Counted from the first letter of the stretch, positions 8,363 through 16,479 are shown. The stretch: DNA of 64,000 bases from Novosphingobium sp. PP1Y (GCF_000253255.1 NC_015580.1:1997001-2061000); one strand, 5' to 3'. A program made the numbers and translations. Notes: generated by a model not told the origin, from the sequence alone.

Positions 8363-9061
8363 TCAGCCTTCGCGGGCGAGCCGGGTGAGGCGCATGGCCA
8401 GCTCGAAAGCCTCGAGGCGGGTCTTGCGGCGCTCTGCGGCTTCCCAGTCTTCACCCCACAGCTCGATCTGCCAGTCCTCTTCAAGGTTGGCAGCGCGCCA
8501 CAGCGTTTCGCTGTCCGCATCGGGCTGGGCCGCGAAGAGGCCGATGACGAGCGAAGCGGCGAGGCTGGTGAGCATGCGCAGGCCCGCCAGGGTGAAGTCG
8601 TCCTGCTCGCCCAGAAGCTGTTCCAGGCGGGCAAGGGTCCGGGGCGGCTGCGGCTTGTGAATGATGCCGGAAACGCGGGTGAACGTCAGGCCCCAGCGCT
8701 CCTCGGCGCTCTTGAGCAGGGGTTCCCAGACCTCCTGCTGGCGCTGGAAGAGCGCATCTTCCGGGTCTGCGCGATAGCAAAGGGTGTCGGTCTCGGCGTA
8801 GGGCACCATGCCCCGGATCGCCTCGGCGCGGTCGACGGCAACTGCGTCTATGGCAAAATCGCACAAGTCGCGCAGGACGAAGCCGGCCGGGTCGATATCT
8901 TCGCCCTGTGCGGCCCATTCCTCGGCCAGCGCCTCGGCCAGGGGCATGGTGGGCACTATCTGCGTGCGGCCTCCGGCTGTCTTGATCGGCCGTCCGTCGA
9001 GCAGGACGCGCCAGCCTGAGTCGGTCTCGCCGACGGTAACTTCCTTGTAGAATCGCTTCAT
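8363..9061 (-). CDS. ATP12-family chaperone for F1-ATPase assembly
   Basis: The 232-residue protein matches the ATP12 family, which in mitochondria and alphaproteobacteria binds the F1 alpha subunit during ATP synthase assembly. Visible features are the N-terminal MKRFYKEV...G.RVLLDGRPIKT beta region, the conserved ALAEEW segment, and the C-terminal helical domain with EEDWQIELWGEDWEA. The ATG at 9061 overlaps the stop of the small membrane gene upstream (ATGA). Length is normal for bacterial members. Role is by family; no F1 genes are close by. Confidence 0.88.
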   Translation of the reverse strand: MKRFYKEVTVGETDSGWRVLLDGRPIKTAGGRTQIVPTMPLAEALAEEWAAQGEDIDPAGFVLRDLCDFAIDAVAVDRAEAIRGMVPYAETDTLCYRADPEDALFQRQQEVWEPLLKSAEERWGLTFTRVSGIIHKPQPPRTLARLEQLLGEQDDFTLAGLRMLTSLAASLVIGLFAAQPDADSETLWRAANLEEDWQIELWGEDWEAAERRKTRLEAFELAMRLTRLAREG

Positions 9062-9267
9062 TTGGGTGTGCGCCACTTCCGCGCGAGAACTTTGGGGACG
9101 ATGAAGGTGTCGGCCAGGCCGACGGCGATGAGGATATAGCCCAGCCACGAAGGCAGGGGGTAAGTGCCGTTGGCGATGAGGATGCCGCAAACGACGAAGG
9201 CCACGCCCAGCAGGCGCATGATCTGGATCACCGCAAAGCGGGCCGCCGCCGGATCGCGCTCGCTCAT
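9058..9267 (-). CDS. Small two-helix membrane protein of unknown function
   Basis: 69 residues, almost entirely hydrophobic after a short charged start (MSERDPAAARFAVIQIMRLL). Two transmembrane helices (about 15-33 and 40-57) are followed by a basic tail, VLARKWRTPK. It overlaps its neighbours by 4 bp on both sides (ATGA), showing that it is a real, translationally coupled operon member. I do not recognise a function. Confidence 0.75.
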   Translation of the reverse strand: MSERDPAAARFAVIQIMRLLGVAFVVCGILIANGTYPLPSWLGYILIAVGLADTFIVPKVLARKWRTPK

Positions 9268-9914
9268 TTGAGCAGGTAGGCCAGCAGTTCGGCCGGGGTT
9301 TCCGCGACCCATTCGGCGCCCGCCGCCTTCAGTTCTTCGGGATGGTGATAGCCCCAGTCGACCCCGACCGCGCGGGTGCGGGCGGACCGCGCCATCTGCA
9401 TGTCGTAGCCGGTGTCGCCGATCATGACCGCTTCGCCGGGCTGCGCTCCCGCTTCGAACAGGGCCTGCTCCAGCATTTCCGGATTGGGCTTGGAAGGGTG
9501 GCGATCTGCGGTCTGCAGGGTAACGAACAGGTCGGTTATGCCGTTGTTGGCAAGGCAATGCGCCAGGCCACGGTCGGACATGCCTGTGGCGACGCCGAGC
9601 GTCCAGCCCGATGCGGCGAGCGTGCGCAGGCAGTCCTCGACCCCCTCGAACAGGGGCTGCGAAACGCGGCCTTCGGCGCGTGCGGCTCGGAAGGCTGCCT
9701 TGTAGCTTTCGGCCATGGCCTGCTGCTGTTCGAAATCGCTGCCGGGCAGCAGCTGGCGCATCGCCTGCGGCAGCGACAGGCCGACGGCGCGGCGGATCGT
9801 ATTGCGCGGCGGACTGGCGAGGCCGTGCTCGGCGAAAGTCGCTTCCATTGCCTCGCAAATCGCCGCCTGTCCGTCGATCAGCGTGCCGTCACAGTCGAAG
9901 ACGGCCAGCTTCAC
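9264..9914 (-). CDS. HAD-superfamily phosphatase (phosphoglycolate phosphatase-like)
   Basis: 216 residues. HAD motif I DCDGTLIDG is at about 8-16 (nucleophile Asp8, acid/base Asp10). A helical cap with an FAEHGL start follows, then motif II near GVATGMSD, the motif III Lys in HPSKPNPEML, and motif IV GDTGYDMQMA. This is the subfamily of Gph/PGMB-type small-molecule phosphatases; the substrate cannot be told from sequence. It overlaps both neighbours by 4 bp, between the RluA gene and the small membrane protein. Confidence 0.88.
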   Translation of the reverse strand: MKLAVFDCDGTLIDGQAAICEAMEATFAEHGLASPPRNTIRRAVGLSLPQAMRQLLPGSDFEQQQAMAESYKAAFRAARAEGRVSQPLFEGVEDCLRTLAASGWTLGVATGMSDRGLAHCLANNGITDLFVTLQTADRHPSKPNPEMLEQALFEAGAQPGEAVMIGDTGYDMQMARSARTRAVGVDWGYHHPEELKAAGAEWVAETPAELLAYLLK

Positions 9915-11173
9915 CGCTTGCCTCGCGGGCCGCCGGGCTTCTTCGCGCCGCTCCGGCCTCCCGTCGGCCGTCCACCGGCAGGCTTGCCGGGGCCGGGCTT
10001 TCCGCCGGGCCGCGCAGGCTTGCCGCCGGGGCGGGCGGGCTTGCCCGAGCGTGCCCCCGGTTTGCCGCCGCGCGGCGGCGGGCCGTCCCCGCGTGAGCGC
10101 CGCTCTCCGCGCCGTTCCTTGCGGTACTGCTTGGAGTGGGCCTTGGCCGCGCGCTTCTGCTCGTCCTTGCCCGGCTCGGGCGGAGCTTCGGGCAGTTCGG
10201 CGCCGTCGGCCTCATCGAAGCCGAGCTGCTCCAACGAATTGGCGAAATGCTCGGGCAGCGGGGCGGTCACGTCGAGCGGGGCGCCGTCGGGATGGTCGAT
10301 GATCAGGCGGCGCGCGTGCAGGTGCATCTTGCGGCTGATCGTGCCGGTCAGGAAGGCGTCCTGCCCGCCGTACTTGCCGTCGCCGACGATCGGGTGCCCG
10401 ATTGCCGCCATGTGCACGCGCAGCTGGTGGGTGCGGCCGGTCAGAGGATGCAGTTCCACCCACGCGGCGCGGTTCCCGGCGCGGTCGAGCACGCGGTAGC
10501 GGGTGCGTGCGGGCTGGCCGCCTTCCTCGTCGACGTGCATCTTCTCGCCGCCGGTGCCCGGCTGCTTGGCCAGCGGCAGTTCGATCATGCCGTCCGAGAT
10601 GCTGGGCACGCCGACCACGAGAGCCCAGTAGATTTTCCTCGCCGAACGGCCGGAGAAGCGCTTGGAGAAGAACGCGGCGCTGCCCGGGGTGCGGGCGATC
10701 AGCAGGACGCCGGAGGTGTCCTTGTCGAGCCGGTGGACGAGGCGGGGACGCGGGCCGTCAGGCGCATAGGCGTCGAGCAGGCCGTCGACGTGCTGCTTCA
10801 TGCCCGAGCCGCCCTGCGTGGCAAGGCCCGGCGGCTTGTTGAGCACGATGGCGGCGCGGTCCTGCGTGAGGACCATCGAATCGGCGAGTTCCAGTTCTTC
10901 CTCGGTCAGCTCGCGGCGCGTGCGGGCTGGCTTGCCGCCCGGCTTGACCTCGCCGCCCGGGGGGACGCGCAGGACCTGTCCGGCGCTCAGCCGGTCGGCG
11001 ACGTCGGCGCGCTTGCCGTCGACGCGGATCTGCCCGGTGCGGGCCCAGCGCGATACGGTGGCGAAGCCGACTTGCGGCAGGTGCCGCTTGAACCAGCGGT
11101 CAAGGCGGACGCCTTCATCGTCGGCGCCGACGGTGAACTGGCGGACAATGTCGTTATTTTCGGGGCGGCTCAT
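9911..11173 (-). CDS. RluA-family 23S rRNA pseudouridine synthase with a long basic tail
   Basis: 420 residues. The N-terminal S4-like domain (about 12-75, GVRLDRWFKRHL) is followed by the catalytic domain with HRLDKDTSG, catalytic Asp at about 150. It likely converts specific uridines of 23S rRNA to pseudouridine (RluC/RluD-like); the exact target is unknown. Residues 335-420 form a low-complexity tail rich in Gly, Pro, Lys and Arg, with repeated KPARPGG units, absent from E. coli homologues. It starts by overlapping crcB (ATGA) and overlaps the HAD gene downstream. The tail is presumably disordered and RNA-binding (inference). Confidence 0.9.
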   Translation of the reverse strand: MSRPENNDIVRQFTVGADDEGVRLDRWFKRHLPQVGFATVSRWARTGQIRVDGKRADVADRLSAGQVLRVPPGGEVKPGGKPARTRRELTEEELELADSMVLTQDRAAIVLNKPPGLATQGGSGMKQHVDGLLDAYAPDGPRPRLVHRLDKDTSGVLLIARTPGSAAFFSKRFSGRSARKIYWALVVGVPSISDGMIELPLAKQPGTGGEKMHVDEEGGQPARTRYRVLDRAGNRAAWVELHPLTGRTHQLRVHMAAIGHPIVGDGKYGGQDAFLTGTISRKMHLHARRLIIDHPDGAPLDVTAPLPEHFANSLEQLGFDEADGAELPEAPPEPGKDEQKRAAKAHSKQYRKERRGERRSRGDGPPPRGGKPGARSGKPARPGGKPARPGGKPGPGKPAGGRPTGGRSGAKKPGGPRGKR

Positions 11174-11577
11174 GCAACGTGCCTCATGATCGAAAGGCCA
11201 AGGAACAGGCTCATCACGCCGGCGATCAGGGAGATGCCGGTATAGAAAGCCGCAAGCCCGAGCTGGCCGCGCTCGGCAAGGCTGACGATGTCGAGACTGA
11301 AGGAAGAAAACGTGGTGAAGCCGCCGAGCACGCCAATGGCAAGGAACAGGCGGGTGCCTTCGCCATGGCTGCCGAAGCGCGCGAGCCAGCCCACGAGCAG
11401 GCCCATGAACAGGCTGCCCAGGACGTTGACGGTAAGCGTTCCCCAGGGGAAATCGCTGGCACGCACGGGCCCGATCGCGGCGACCCAGGCGCGACCCACA
11501 AGGAATCGCAGCCAGGCGCCGAATCCGCCGCCGAACGCCACGTAGAGCGAGGCTACTATAAAGGAGGGATGAGGCAT
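11170..11577 (-). CDS. crcB: Fluoride ion channel CrcB/Fluc
   Basis: 135-residue inner-membrane protein with four hydrophobic segments. It has the family signatures GGGFGAWLRF near the N-terminus, GTLTVNVLGSLFMG in the second helix and GGFTTFSSFS, which holds the pore phenylalanines and central Na+ site residues. Fluc channels are dual-topology dimers that export fluoride. It is the first gene of a six-gene operon whose members overlap or nearly abut. No fluoride riboswitch could be recognised upstream. Confidence 0.93.
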   Translation of the reverse strand: MPHPSFIVASLYVAFGGGFGAWLRFLVGRAWVAAIGPVRASDFPWGTLTVNVLGSLFMGLLVGWLARFGSHGEGTRLFLAIGVLGGFTTFSSFSLDIVSLAERGQLGLAAFYTGISLIAGVMSLFLGLSIMRHVA

Positions 11578-11915
11578 CGCGTCGCCTTAGCGGCGAATCG
11601 GCAATAATCCAATTCTTCCCGCATGACTGTGCTGCGCAAGCCGTTGGGGCTGCGGGAGAGGGGGGAGCAGACTCCCCCTCCCGGCGTTGAAATGTGGCCT
11701 TCGTGTCACTATATTGTGTGAATGTAGGGCCGGATTGCCGTTGGTTTCAGGCCTTTCTGCTTGTCTTTGTGCGGTCGCTTTGCTAACGGCCCGCCCAATC
11801 GAGCCGGACTCTTTCGGGGTGCGGCCCTGTTTTTGGCTTTCAGATTCGCAGTTTGCCACGCGGGAAACGACGCGGGGCGAGCTTCGTTCGTTATTTTTGT
11901 GAGGTGTTTCGGTTT
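11578..11915. other. 338-bp divergent intergenic region between crcB and rpsU
   Basis: Contains a GC-rich hairpin (GGGGGAG 11661-11667, loop CAGA, CTCCCCC 11672-11678), then a near-consensus sigma-70 promoter reading toward rpsU (11687-11715), and about 190 bp of probable rpsU leader. The short frames within it lack ribosome-binding sites and any family resemblance. Confidence 0.6.
11687..11715 (+). promoter_or_regulatory. Sigma-70-type promoter for rpsU
   Basis: TTGAAA (11687-11692), a 17-bp spacer, then TATATT (11710-11715). This is very close to consensus and correctly oriented, with transcription expected to start near 11722 and leave a leader of about 190 nt before rpsU. Confidence 0.7.
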
Positions 11916-12122
11916 ATGCAGATCATGGTTCGCGACAACAATGTTGATCAGGCCCTTCGTGCGCTCAAGAAGAAGCTGCAGCGGGAAGGTGTCTATCGCG
12001 AAATGAAGCTGCGCCGTCACTACGAGAAGCCGTCGGAAAAGCGCGCCCGCGAAAAGGCCGCTGCCGTGCGCCGCGCCCGCAAGCTTGAGCGCAAGCGCAT
12101 GGAGCGCGACGGCGTCAAGTAA
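11916..12122 (+). CDS. rpsU: 30S ribosomal protein S21
   Basis: 68-residue, very basic bS21. It shows the family pattern MQIMVRDNNVDQALRALKKK, then REMKLRRHYEKPSEKR and a Lys/Arg-rich C-terminus. bS21 binds late to the 30S platform and helps initiation. The ATG at 11916 is preceded by GAGGTG (11901-11906). A possible alternative start three codons on (MVRDNN) is also seen in this family. It has its own promoter and ends in tandem hairpins. Confidence 0.95.
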   Translation: MQIMVRDNNVDQALRALKKKLQREGVYREMKLRRHYEKPSEKRAREKAAAVRRARKLERKRMERDGVK

Positions 12123-12163
12123 GACGCCTTTCCCGCTGCAAATGCGGGAAACATCCATTGAGC

Positions 12164-12236
12164 GCGGCGTTCGTGCTTGAACGCCGCATCTGCTTGAGCC
12201 ATGAGGGCGCGGAATTTCCATCCGCGCCCTTTGTGT
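12164..12236 (+). terminator. Tandem terminator hairpins after rpsU
   Basis: First hairpin: 9-bp stem GCGGCGTTC (12164-12172) with GAACGCCGC (12179-12187). Second: 10-bp stem 12204-12213 with 12221-12230 followed by TTGTGT. A third weaker hairpin (12130-12150) lies nearer the stop codon. The second is the likely intrinsic terminator. Confidence 0.75.
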
Positions 12237-12277
12237 ATCTGCCTGTGGGGCGAATTTTCGTACGAGGCCTAACGAAG

Positions 12278-12799
12278 ATGACAGAGATCACCCGCGTCCC
12301 GCTGCAGCCTGTTGCCAAGGGCGCCGTCACCAAGATTTGGCTCGGCGTTGCCGCAATTGCCCTGGCGGCCGGCGGCGTGGCCTATGCCGCACTTCCGCCT
12401 TCGGTCGACGTGAAGACGCTGACCGCCGGTTCGGGCGAATCCCCGACCGCCGATGACGTCGTGCTGATCAACTACAAGGGCACGCTGCCCGACGGTAAGG
12501 TCTTCGACGAGGCCAAGCAGGTCCCCATGGCGCTCAACGAAGTCGTCCCGGGCTTTACCAAGGCGCTGGTCAAGATGCAGCGCGGCGGCAAGTACAAGGT
12601 CGAGATCCCCTCGGAGCTGGCCTATGGCGACAAGGCCGTCGGCGACATTCCCGCCAACACCGACCTGACCTTCGAAATCGAACTGATCGACTTCAAGAGC
12701 CGCGCCGAGATCGAGCAGCAGCAGCGCATCCTCCAGCAGCTCCAGCAGATGCAGTCGCAGGGCGGCATGCCGGGCGCAGAAGCACCGGCTCACCCCTGA
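12278..12799 (+). CDS. Membrane-anchored FKBP-type peptidyl-prolyl isomerase
   Basis: 173 residues. A cytoplasmic start is followed by one hydrophobic helix (about 19-38, WLGVAAIALAAGGVAYA). This may be an uncleaved anchor, because no strong cleavage site follows. The FKBP domain (about 45-140) has the VLINYKGTLPDGKVFDE opening, VVPGFTKALVKMQRGGKY and the closing DLTFEIELIDF. A Gln-rich tail (EIEQQQRILQQLQQMQ) is unusual. It probably assists folding in the periplasm. It stands alone between rpsU and gatC. Confidence 0.88.
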   Translation: MTEITRVPLQPVAKGAVTKIWLGVAAIALAAGGVAYAALPPSVDVKTLTAGSGESPTADDVVLINYKGTLPDGKVFDEAKQVPMALNEVVPGFTKALVKMQRGGKYKVEIPSELAYGDKAVGDIPANTDLTFEIELIDFKSRAEIEQQQRILQQLQQMQSQGGMPGAEAPAHP

Positions 12800-12852
12800 T
12801 CCGGGGCTGATCCGGGCTGATCCGCGCCTGCTTCGCCGCTTGATGCGGTCAG

Positions 12853-12914
12853 GAGCGGGTGCTAGCGCCCGCTCACAGCCCATTTATCGAAACGGGGCCG
12901 CGCGTCGGCCCCGT
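12853..12914 (+). promoter_or_regulatory. Two hairpins between the FKBP gene and gatC
   Basis: GAGCGGG (12853-12859) pairs with CCCGCTC (12868-12874), and ACGGGGCCG (12892-12900) with CGGCCCCGT (12906-12914). Neither is followed by a T-tract. The second ends 8 bases before the gatC ribosome-binding site (GAGGAA), so it may act as terminator of the FKBP unit or as a translational element for gatC. Confidence 0.45.
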
Positions 12915-12932
12915 CATCATTGAGGAACAGCC

Positions 12933-13235
12933 ATGTCGGTCGATACCGCAACCGTGGCCAAGATCGCCAGCCTCGCCCGCATCAAGGTGAGCGAGCAGGA
13001 GCTCGAGGCGATGGTCCCTGAACTCAACGGCATTCTCGCCTGGGTCGAGCAACTCGGCGAAGTCGACGTTACCGGCGTTGAGCCGATGACGGCCGTGATC
13101 CCCAACAAGCTGCGCCTGCGCGAAGACGTGATCGACGCCGATCCGCTGACCGGCGGCAACAAGCGCGATGCCGTGCTTGCCAATGCGCCGGCTGCCGAGC
13201 ACGGCTTCTTCGGCGTGCCCAAGGTGATCGAATAG
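12933..13235 (+). CDS. gatC: Glutamyl/aspartyl-tRNA amidotransferase subunit C
   Basis: 100-residue subunit of the GatCAB complex, which converts mischarged Glu-tRNA-Gln and Asp-tRNA-Asn to the correct amides. It shows the GatC pattern: VAKIASLARIKVSEQEL at the N-terminus, a central LNGILAWVEQLGEVD, and the VTGVEPM motif that wraps GatA. GAGGAA precedes the ATG. Most alphaproteobacteria lack GlnRS and depend on this route. gatA and gatB follow, with a 133-bp spacer before gatA. Confidence 0.95.
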   Translation: MSVDTATVAKIASLARIKVSEQELEAMVPELNGILAWVEQLGEVDVTGVEPMTAVIPNKLRLREDVIDADPLTGGNKRDAVLANAPAAEHGFFGVPKVIE

Positions 13236-13319
13236 TGCCAGGTCGCGGACGCCGCGCCTGCCCCGCGACAAGCGCAGGGCGCGCGGATGTCTGCGAAATT
13301 CGTCTTTCTACCTCCGCTC

Positions 13320-13340
13320 GTGCCGAGCCTGTCGAGGCAC
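13320..13340. repeat. Short intergenic repeat, copy 2
   Basis: GTGCC-GAGCCTGTCGA-GGCAC: a 5-bp inverted repeat flanking the same core seen at 96-111, inside the gatC-gatA spacer. It may form a small hairpin within the gat mRNA. Confidence 0.5.
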
Positions 13341-13368
13341 GCGCGCAACATTATCGGCTGGAAGCAGC

Positions 13369-14856
13369 ATGACTGACCTTACCGAACTTGGCGTAGCCCA
13401 GATCCGCGACGGCGTTGCCGGCGGCGAATTCACCGCCGTCGAAGTGGCCGAGGCGTTCAACGCCAATGTCGCTGCCGCACAGGAGGCGCTCAACGCCTTC
13501 ATCGTCGCCACCCCCGAAGCTGCGGTCGAAGCCGCCAGGGCCACCGACGCCCGGCGCGCCAAGGGCGAAGCGCTGGGCAAGATGGGCGGCGTGCCCATCG
13601 GCATGAAGGACCTGTTCGCCACCCGCGGCGTGCAGACCACGGCTGCCAGCCACATCCTCGAAGGCTTCAGGCCCGAGTACGAATCGACCGTTTCGCAGAA
13701 GCTGTGGGACGCGGGCGCGGGCATGCTGGGCAAGCTCAACCTCGACCAGTTCGCGATGGGTTCCTCGAACGAGACCAGCTACTTCGGCAACGTGATCTCG
13801 CCCTGGCGTCGCAACGACAGCGGCAATGCCGCACTTGCGCCGGGCGGTTCCTCGGGCGGTTCGTCCGCTGCCGTTTCGGCGCGCCTGTGCCCGGCCGCGA
13901 CCGGCACCGACACCGGCGGTTCGATCCGCCAGCCTGCCGCCTTCACCGGCATTACCGGCATCAAGCCGACGTACGGACGCTGCTCGCGCTGGGGCATCGT
14001 CGCTTTCGCCAGCTCGCTCGACCAGGCCGGGCCGATGGCGCGCGACACCCGCGACTGCGCGATCATGCTGGAAGCCATGGCCGGCTTCGATCCCAAGGAT
14101 TCGACCAGCCTCGACATGCCGGTGCCGCAGTGGGAAGCCGGTCTTTCCGCCGATCTCAAGGGCAAGAAGGTCGGCATTCCGCGCGAATACCGCATGGACG
14201 GCATGGACGCCGAGATCGCCGCGCTGTGGGACCAGGGCGTTGCATGGCTGAAGGATGCGGGCGCAGAAGTCGTCGAGATTTCGCTGCCGCACACCAAGTA
14301 TGCGCTGCCCGCCTACTACATCATCGCGCCGGCCGAGGCTTCCTCGAACCTCGCGCGCTATGACGGCGTGCGCTATGGCCTGCGCGACCTGCCCGACGGG
14401 GCCAACCTGCAGGACATGTACGCGGCCACCCGCGCCGCCGGTTTCGGCGCCGAGGTGAAGCGCCGCATCCTGATCGGCACCTACGTCCTTTCGGCTGGCT
14501 TCTACGACGCCTACTACACGCAGGCTCAAAAGGTGCGCACCCTGATCAGCCAGGACTTCGCCAGGGCCTTCGAGGAATGCGACGTCATCCTCGCGCCGAC
14601 CACGCCGACCGCGTCCTTCGCGCTGGGCGAAAAGTCCGACGATCCGCTGAGCATGTACCTCAACGACGTCTTCTCGGTTCCCGCCTCGCTGGCGGGCCTG
14701 CCGGCGATGTCGGTCCCGGCGGGCATCAACCGCGAAGGGCTGCCGCTCGGCCTGCAGGTCATCGGCAAGGCCTTCGACGAACAGGGCGTTCTCAATGCCG
14801 GCCTCGCGATCGAACAGCGGGCCGGGTTCACGGCCAAGCCGGCCAAGTGGTGGTAA
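13369..14856 (+). CDS. gatA: Glutamyl/aspartyl-tRNA amidotransferase subunit A
   Basis: 495-residue amidase-signature protein that releases ammonia from glutamine for GatB. The Ser-cisSer-Lys triad is visible: Lys80 in GVPIGMKDLF, Ser161 in the GGSSGGSSAA glycine/serine loop and Ser185 in DTGGSIRQPA. Full length, normal for GatA. It lies in the gatCAB operon, 133 bp after gatC and 5 bp before gatB. Confidence 0.97.
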   Translation: MTDLTELGVAQIRDGVAGGEFTAVEVAEAFNANVAAAQEALNAFIVATPEAAVEAARATDARRAKGEALGKMGGVPIGMKDLFATRGVQTTAASHILEGFRPEYESTVSQKLWDAGAGMLGKLNLDQFAMGSSNETSYFGNVISPWRRNDSGNAALAPGGSSGGSSAAVSARLCPAATGTDTGGSIRQPAAFTGITGIKPTYGRCSRWGIVAFASSLDQAGPMARDTRDCAIMLEAMAGFDPKDSTSLDMPVPQWEAGLSADLKGKKVGIPREYRMDGMDAEIAALWDQGVAWLKDAGAEVVEISLPHTKYALPAYYIIAPAEASSNLARYDGVRYGLRDLPDGANLQDMYAATRAAGFGAEVKRRILIGTYVLSAGFYDAYYTQAQKVRTLISQDFARAFEECDVILAPTTPTASFALGEKSDDPLSMYLNDVFSVPASLAGLPAMSVPAGINREGLPLGLQVIGKAFDEQGVLNAGLAIEQRAGFTAKPAKWW

Positions 14857-14861
14857 GAGAA

Positions 14862-16361
14862 ATGGCTGACAGCACTTATCGCATCCAGGGCGCAACCGGT
14901 GACTGGGAGGTCGTGATCGGCCTCGAAGTCCACGCGCAGGTCACTTCGAACTCCAAGCTGTTCTCCGGCTCGGCAACCGCGTTCGGCGCGGAGCCGAACT
15001 CGCAGGTCAGCCTTGTCGATGCGGCGATGCCGGGGATGCTCCCCGTGCTCAACCGCGAGTGCATCCGCCAGGCGGTGCGCACCGGCATGGCCATCGACGC
15101 GCAGATCAACAAGTGGTCGCGCTTCGACCGCAAGAACTACTTCTACGCGGACTTGCCGCAGGGCTACCAGATCAGCCAGCTCTACCACCCGCTGGTGGGC
15201 GAGGGTGCGATCGAGATCGCGCTGGACGACAAGAACCCCGAAGACACCAAGACCATCGGCATCGAGCGCATCCACGTCGAACAGGACGCGGGCAAGCTGA
15301 TGCACGACCAGCATCCGACGATGTCCTACGTCGATCTCAACCGCTCTGGCGTGGCGCTGATGGAAATCGTCAGCCGTCCGGACATGCGTTCTCCCGCAGA
15401 GGCAGGGGCTTACGTCTCGAAGCTGCGGACGATCCTGCGCTATGTCGGCTCATGCGACGGCAACATGGACCAGGGCTCGATGCGCTGCGACGTCAATGTG
15501 TCGGTGCGCCGCCCGGGCGAGGAATTCGGTACCCGTACCGAGACCAAGAACGTCAACTCGGTGCGCTTCGTCATGCAGACGATCGAGCATGAGGCGAACC
15601 GCCAGGTCGACGTGCTCGAGAGCGGCGGCAAGATCGTGCAGGAAACCCGCCTGTTCGATCCGACCAGCGGCACGACCCGTTCGATGCGCTCTAAGGAAGA
15701 TGCGCACGACTATCGCTACTTCCCCGATCCCGACCTCCTGCCGCTCGAGCTGGACGACGCGTTCCTCGAAGAGTGCCGCGCCTCGCTGCCCGAACTGCCG
15801 GACGCCAAGCGCCACCGCTATGAGAACGAGCTGGGCCTTTCGCCCTACAATGCGGGCGTGCTGACCGCCGAGGTCGAGACCGCGCGCTGGTTCGAACGTC
15901 TCCTTGCCGAAACTGCACGGGCGGCCGGCAAGCAGCCCGCCGAAGTCGCCAAGCAGGCGGCCAACTGGCTGATCTCCGAACTGTTCGGTGCGCTCAACAA
16001 GCTGGGCACTTCACTTGAGGAATCGCCGGTAACCCCCGAAAAGGGCGGCGATCTTCTCGCCCTGATCGCCAAGGGCACGATCTCCGGCTCGGCGGCCAAG
16101 CAGGTGCTCGAGATCATGCTCGAGACGGGCGAAGACGCAGGCGTGATCGTCGAGCGCGAAGGCCTCAAGCAGGAATCGGACACCGGCGCCATAGAGGCCG
16201 AGGTGGACAAGGTGCTCGCTGCCAATGCCGACAAGGTCGAGCAGTACAAGGCGGGCAAGGAAGCCCTGTTCGGCTTCTTCGTCGGCCAGACGATGAAAGC
16301 CATGAAGGGCAAGGGCAACCCGCAGGTCGTCAACGAAATCCTGAAGGCCAAGCTGGCCTGA
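14862..16361 (+). CDS. gatB: Glutamyl/aspartyl-tRNA amidotransferase subunit B
   Basis: 499-residue GatB, which activates the mischarged tRNA with ATP and transfers the amide. It shows IGLEVHAQ near the N-terminus, RKNYFYADLPQGYQISQ, the HVEQDAGKL metal-site region and DLNRSGVALMEIV. The C-terminal helical and YqeY-like tail domain (about 360-499) binds the tRNA. The ATG at 14862 follows AAGAGAA, 5 bases after gatA. The open frame extends 95 codons upstream inside gatA and was not used. Confidence 0.97.
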   Translation: MADSTYRIQGATGDWEVVIGLEVHAQVTSNSKLFSGSATAFGAEPNSQVSLVDAAMPGMLPVLNRECIRQAVRTGMAIDAQINKWSRFDRKNYFYADLPQGYQISQLYHPLVGEGAIEIALDDKNPEDTKTIGIERIHVEQDAGKLMHDQHPTMSYVDLNRSGVALMEIVSRPDMRSPAEAGAYVSKLRTILRYVGSCDGNMDQGSMRCDVNVSVRRPGEEFGTRTETKNVNSVRFVMQTIEHEANRQVDVLESGGKIVQETRLFDPTSGTTRSMRSKEDAHDYRYFPDPDLLPLELDDAFLEECRASLPELPDAKRHRYENELGLSPYNAGVLTAEVETARWFERLLAETARAAGKQPAEVAKQAANWLISELFGALNKLGTSLEESPVTPEKGGDLLALIAKGTISGSAAKQVLEIMLETGEDAGVIVEREGLKQESDTGAIEAEVDKVLAANADKVEQYKAGKEALFGFFVGQTMKAMKGKGNPQVVNEILKAKLA

Positions 16362-16369
16362 GGTTACGG

Positions 16370-16400
16370 CCCCTCCCCGTTGCAGTGCGACGGGGAGGGG
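16370..16400. terminator. Hairpin between convergent gatB and the 100-residue protein gene
   Basis: Perfect 11-bp stem CCCCTCCCCGT (16370-16380) with ACGGGGAGGGG (16390-16400), 9 bases after the gatB stop. It lacks a T-tract on either strand, so termination efficiency is uncertain. Confidence 0.55.
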
Positions 16401-16420
16401 GATCGCTTATCCGTCAGCCG

Positions 16421-16447
16421 CTCACCCTGAGCCTGGCGAAGGGTGAG
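16421..16447. repeat. Short intergenic repeat, copy 3
   Basis: CTCACCCT (16421-16428) and AGGGTGAG (16440-16447) flank GAGCCTGGCGA, a one-base variant of the core at 96-111 and 13320-13340. Together they form a REP-like stem-loop between convergent genes. Confidence 0.55.
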
Positions 16448-16479
16448 GCCCGGGGACTGGGCGTGCCCGTCGCATGGCT

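Noticed and set aside
11578..11686. Possible fluoride riboswitch upstream of crcB.
   Set aside because: The conserved core of the crcB motif could not be matched on the minus strand; only a generic GC-rich hairpin is present.
11587..11859. A 90-codon frame on the minus strand between crcB and rpsU.
   Set aside because: It crosses the rpsU promoter, has low-complexity composition and no ribosome-binding site.
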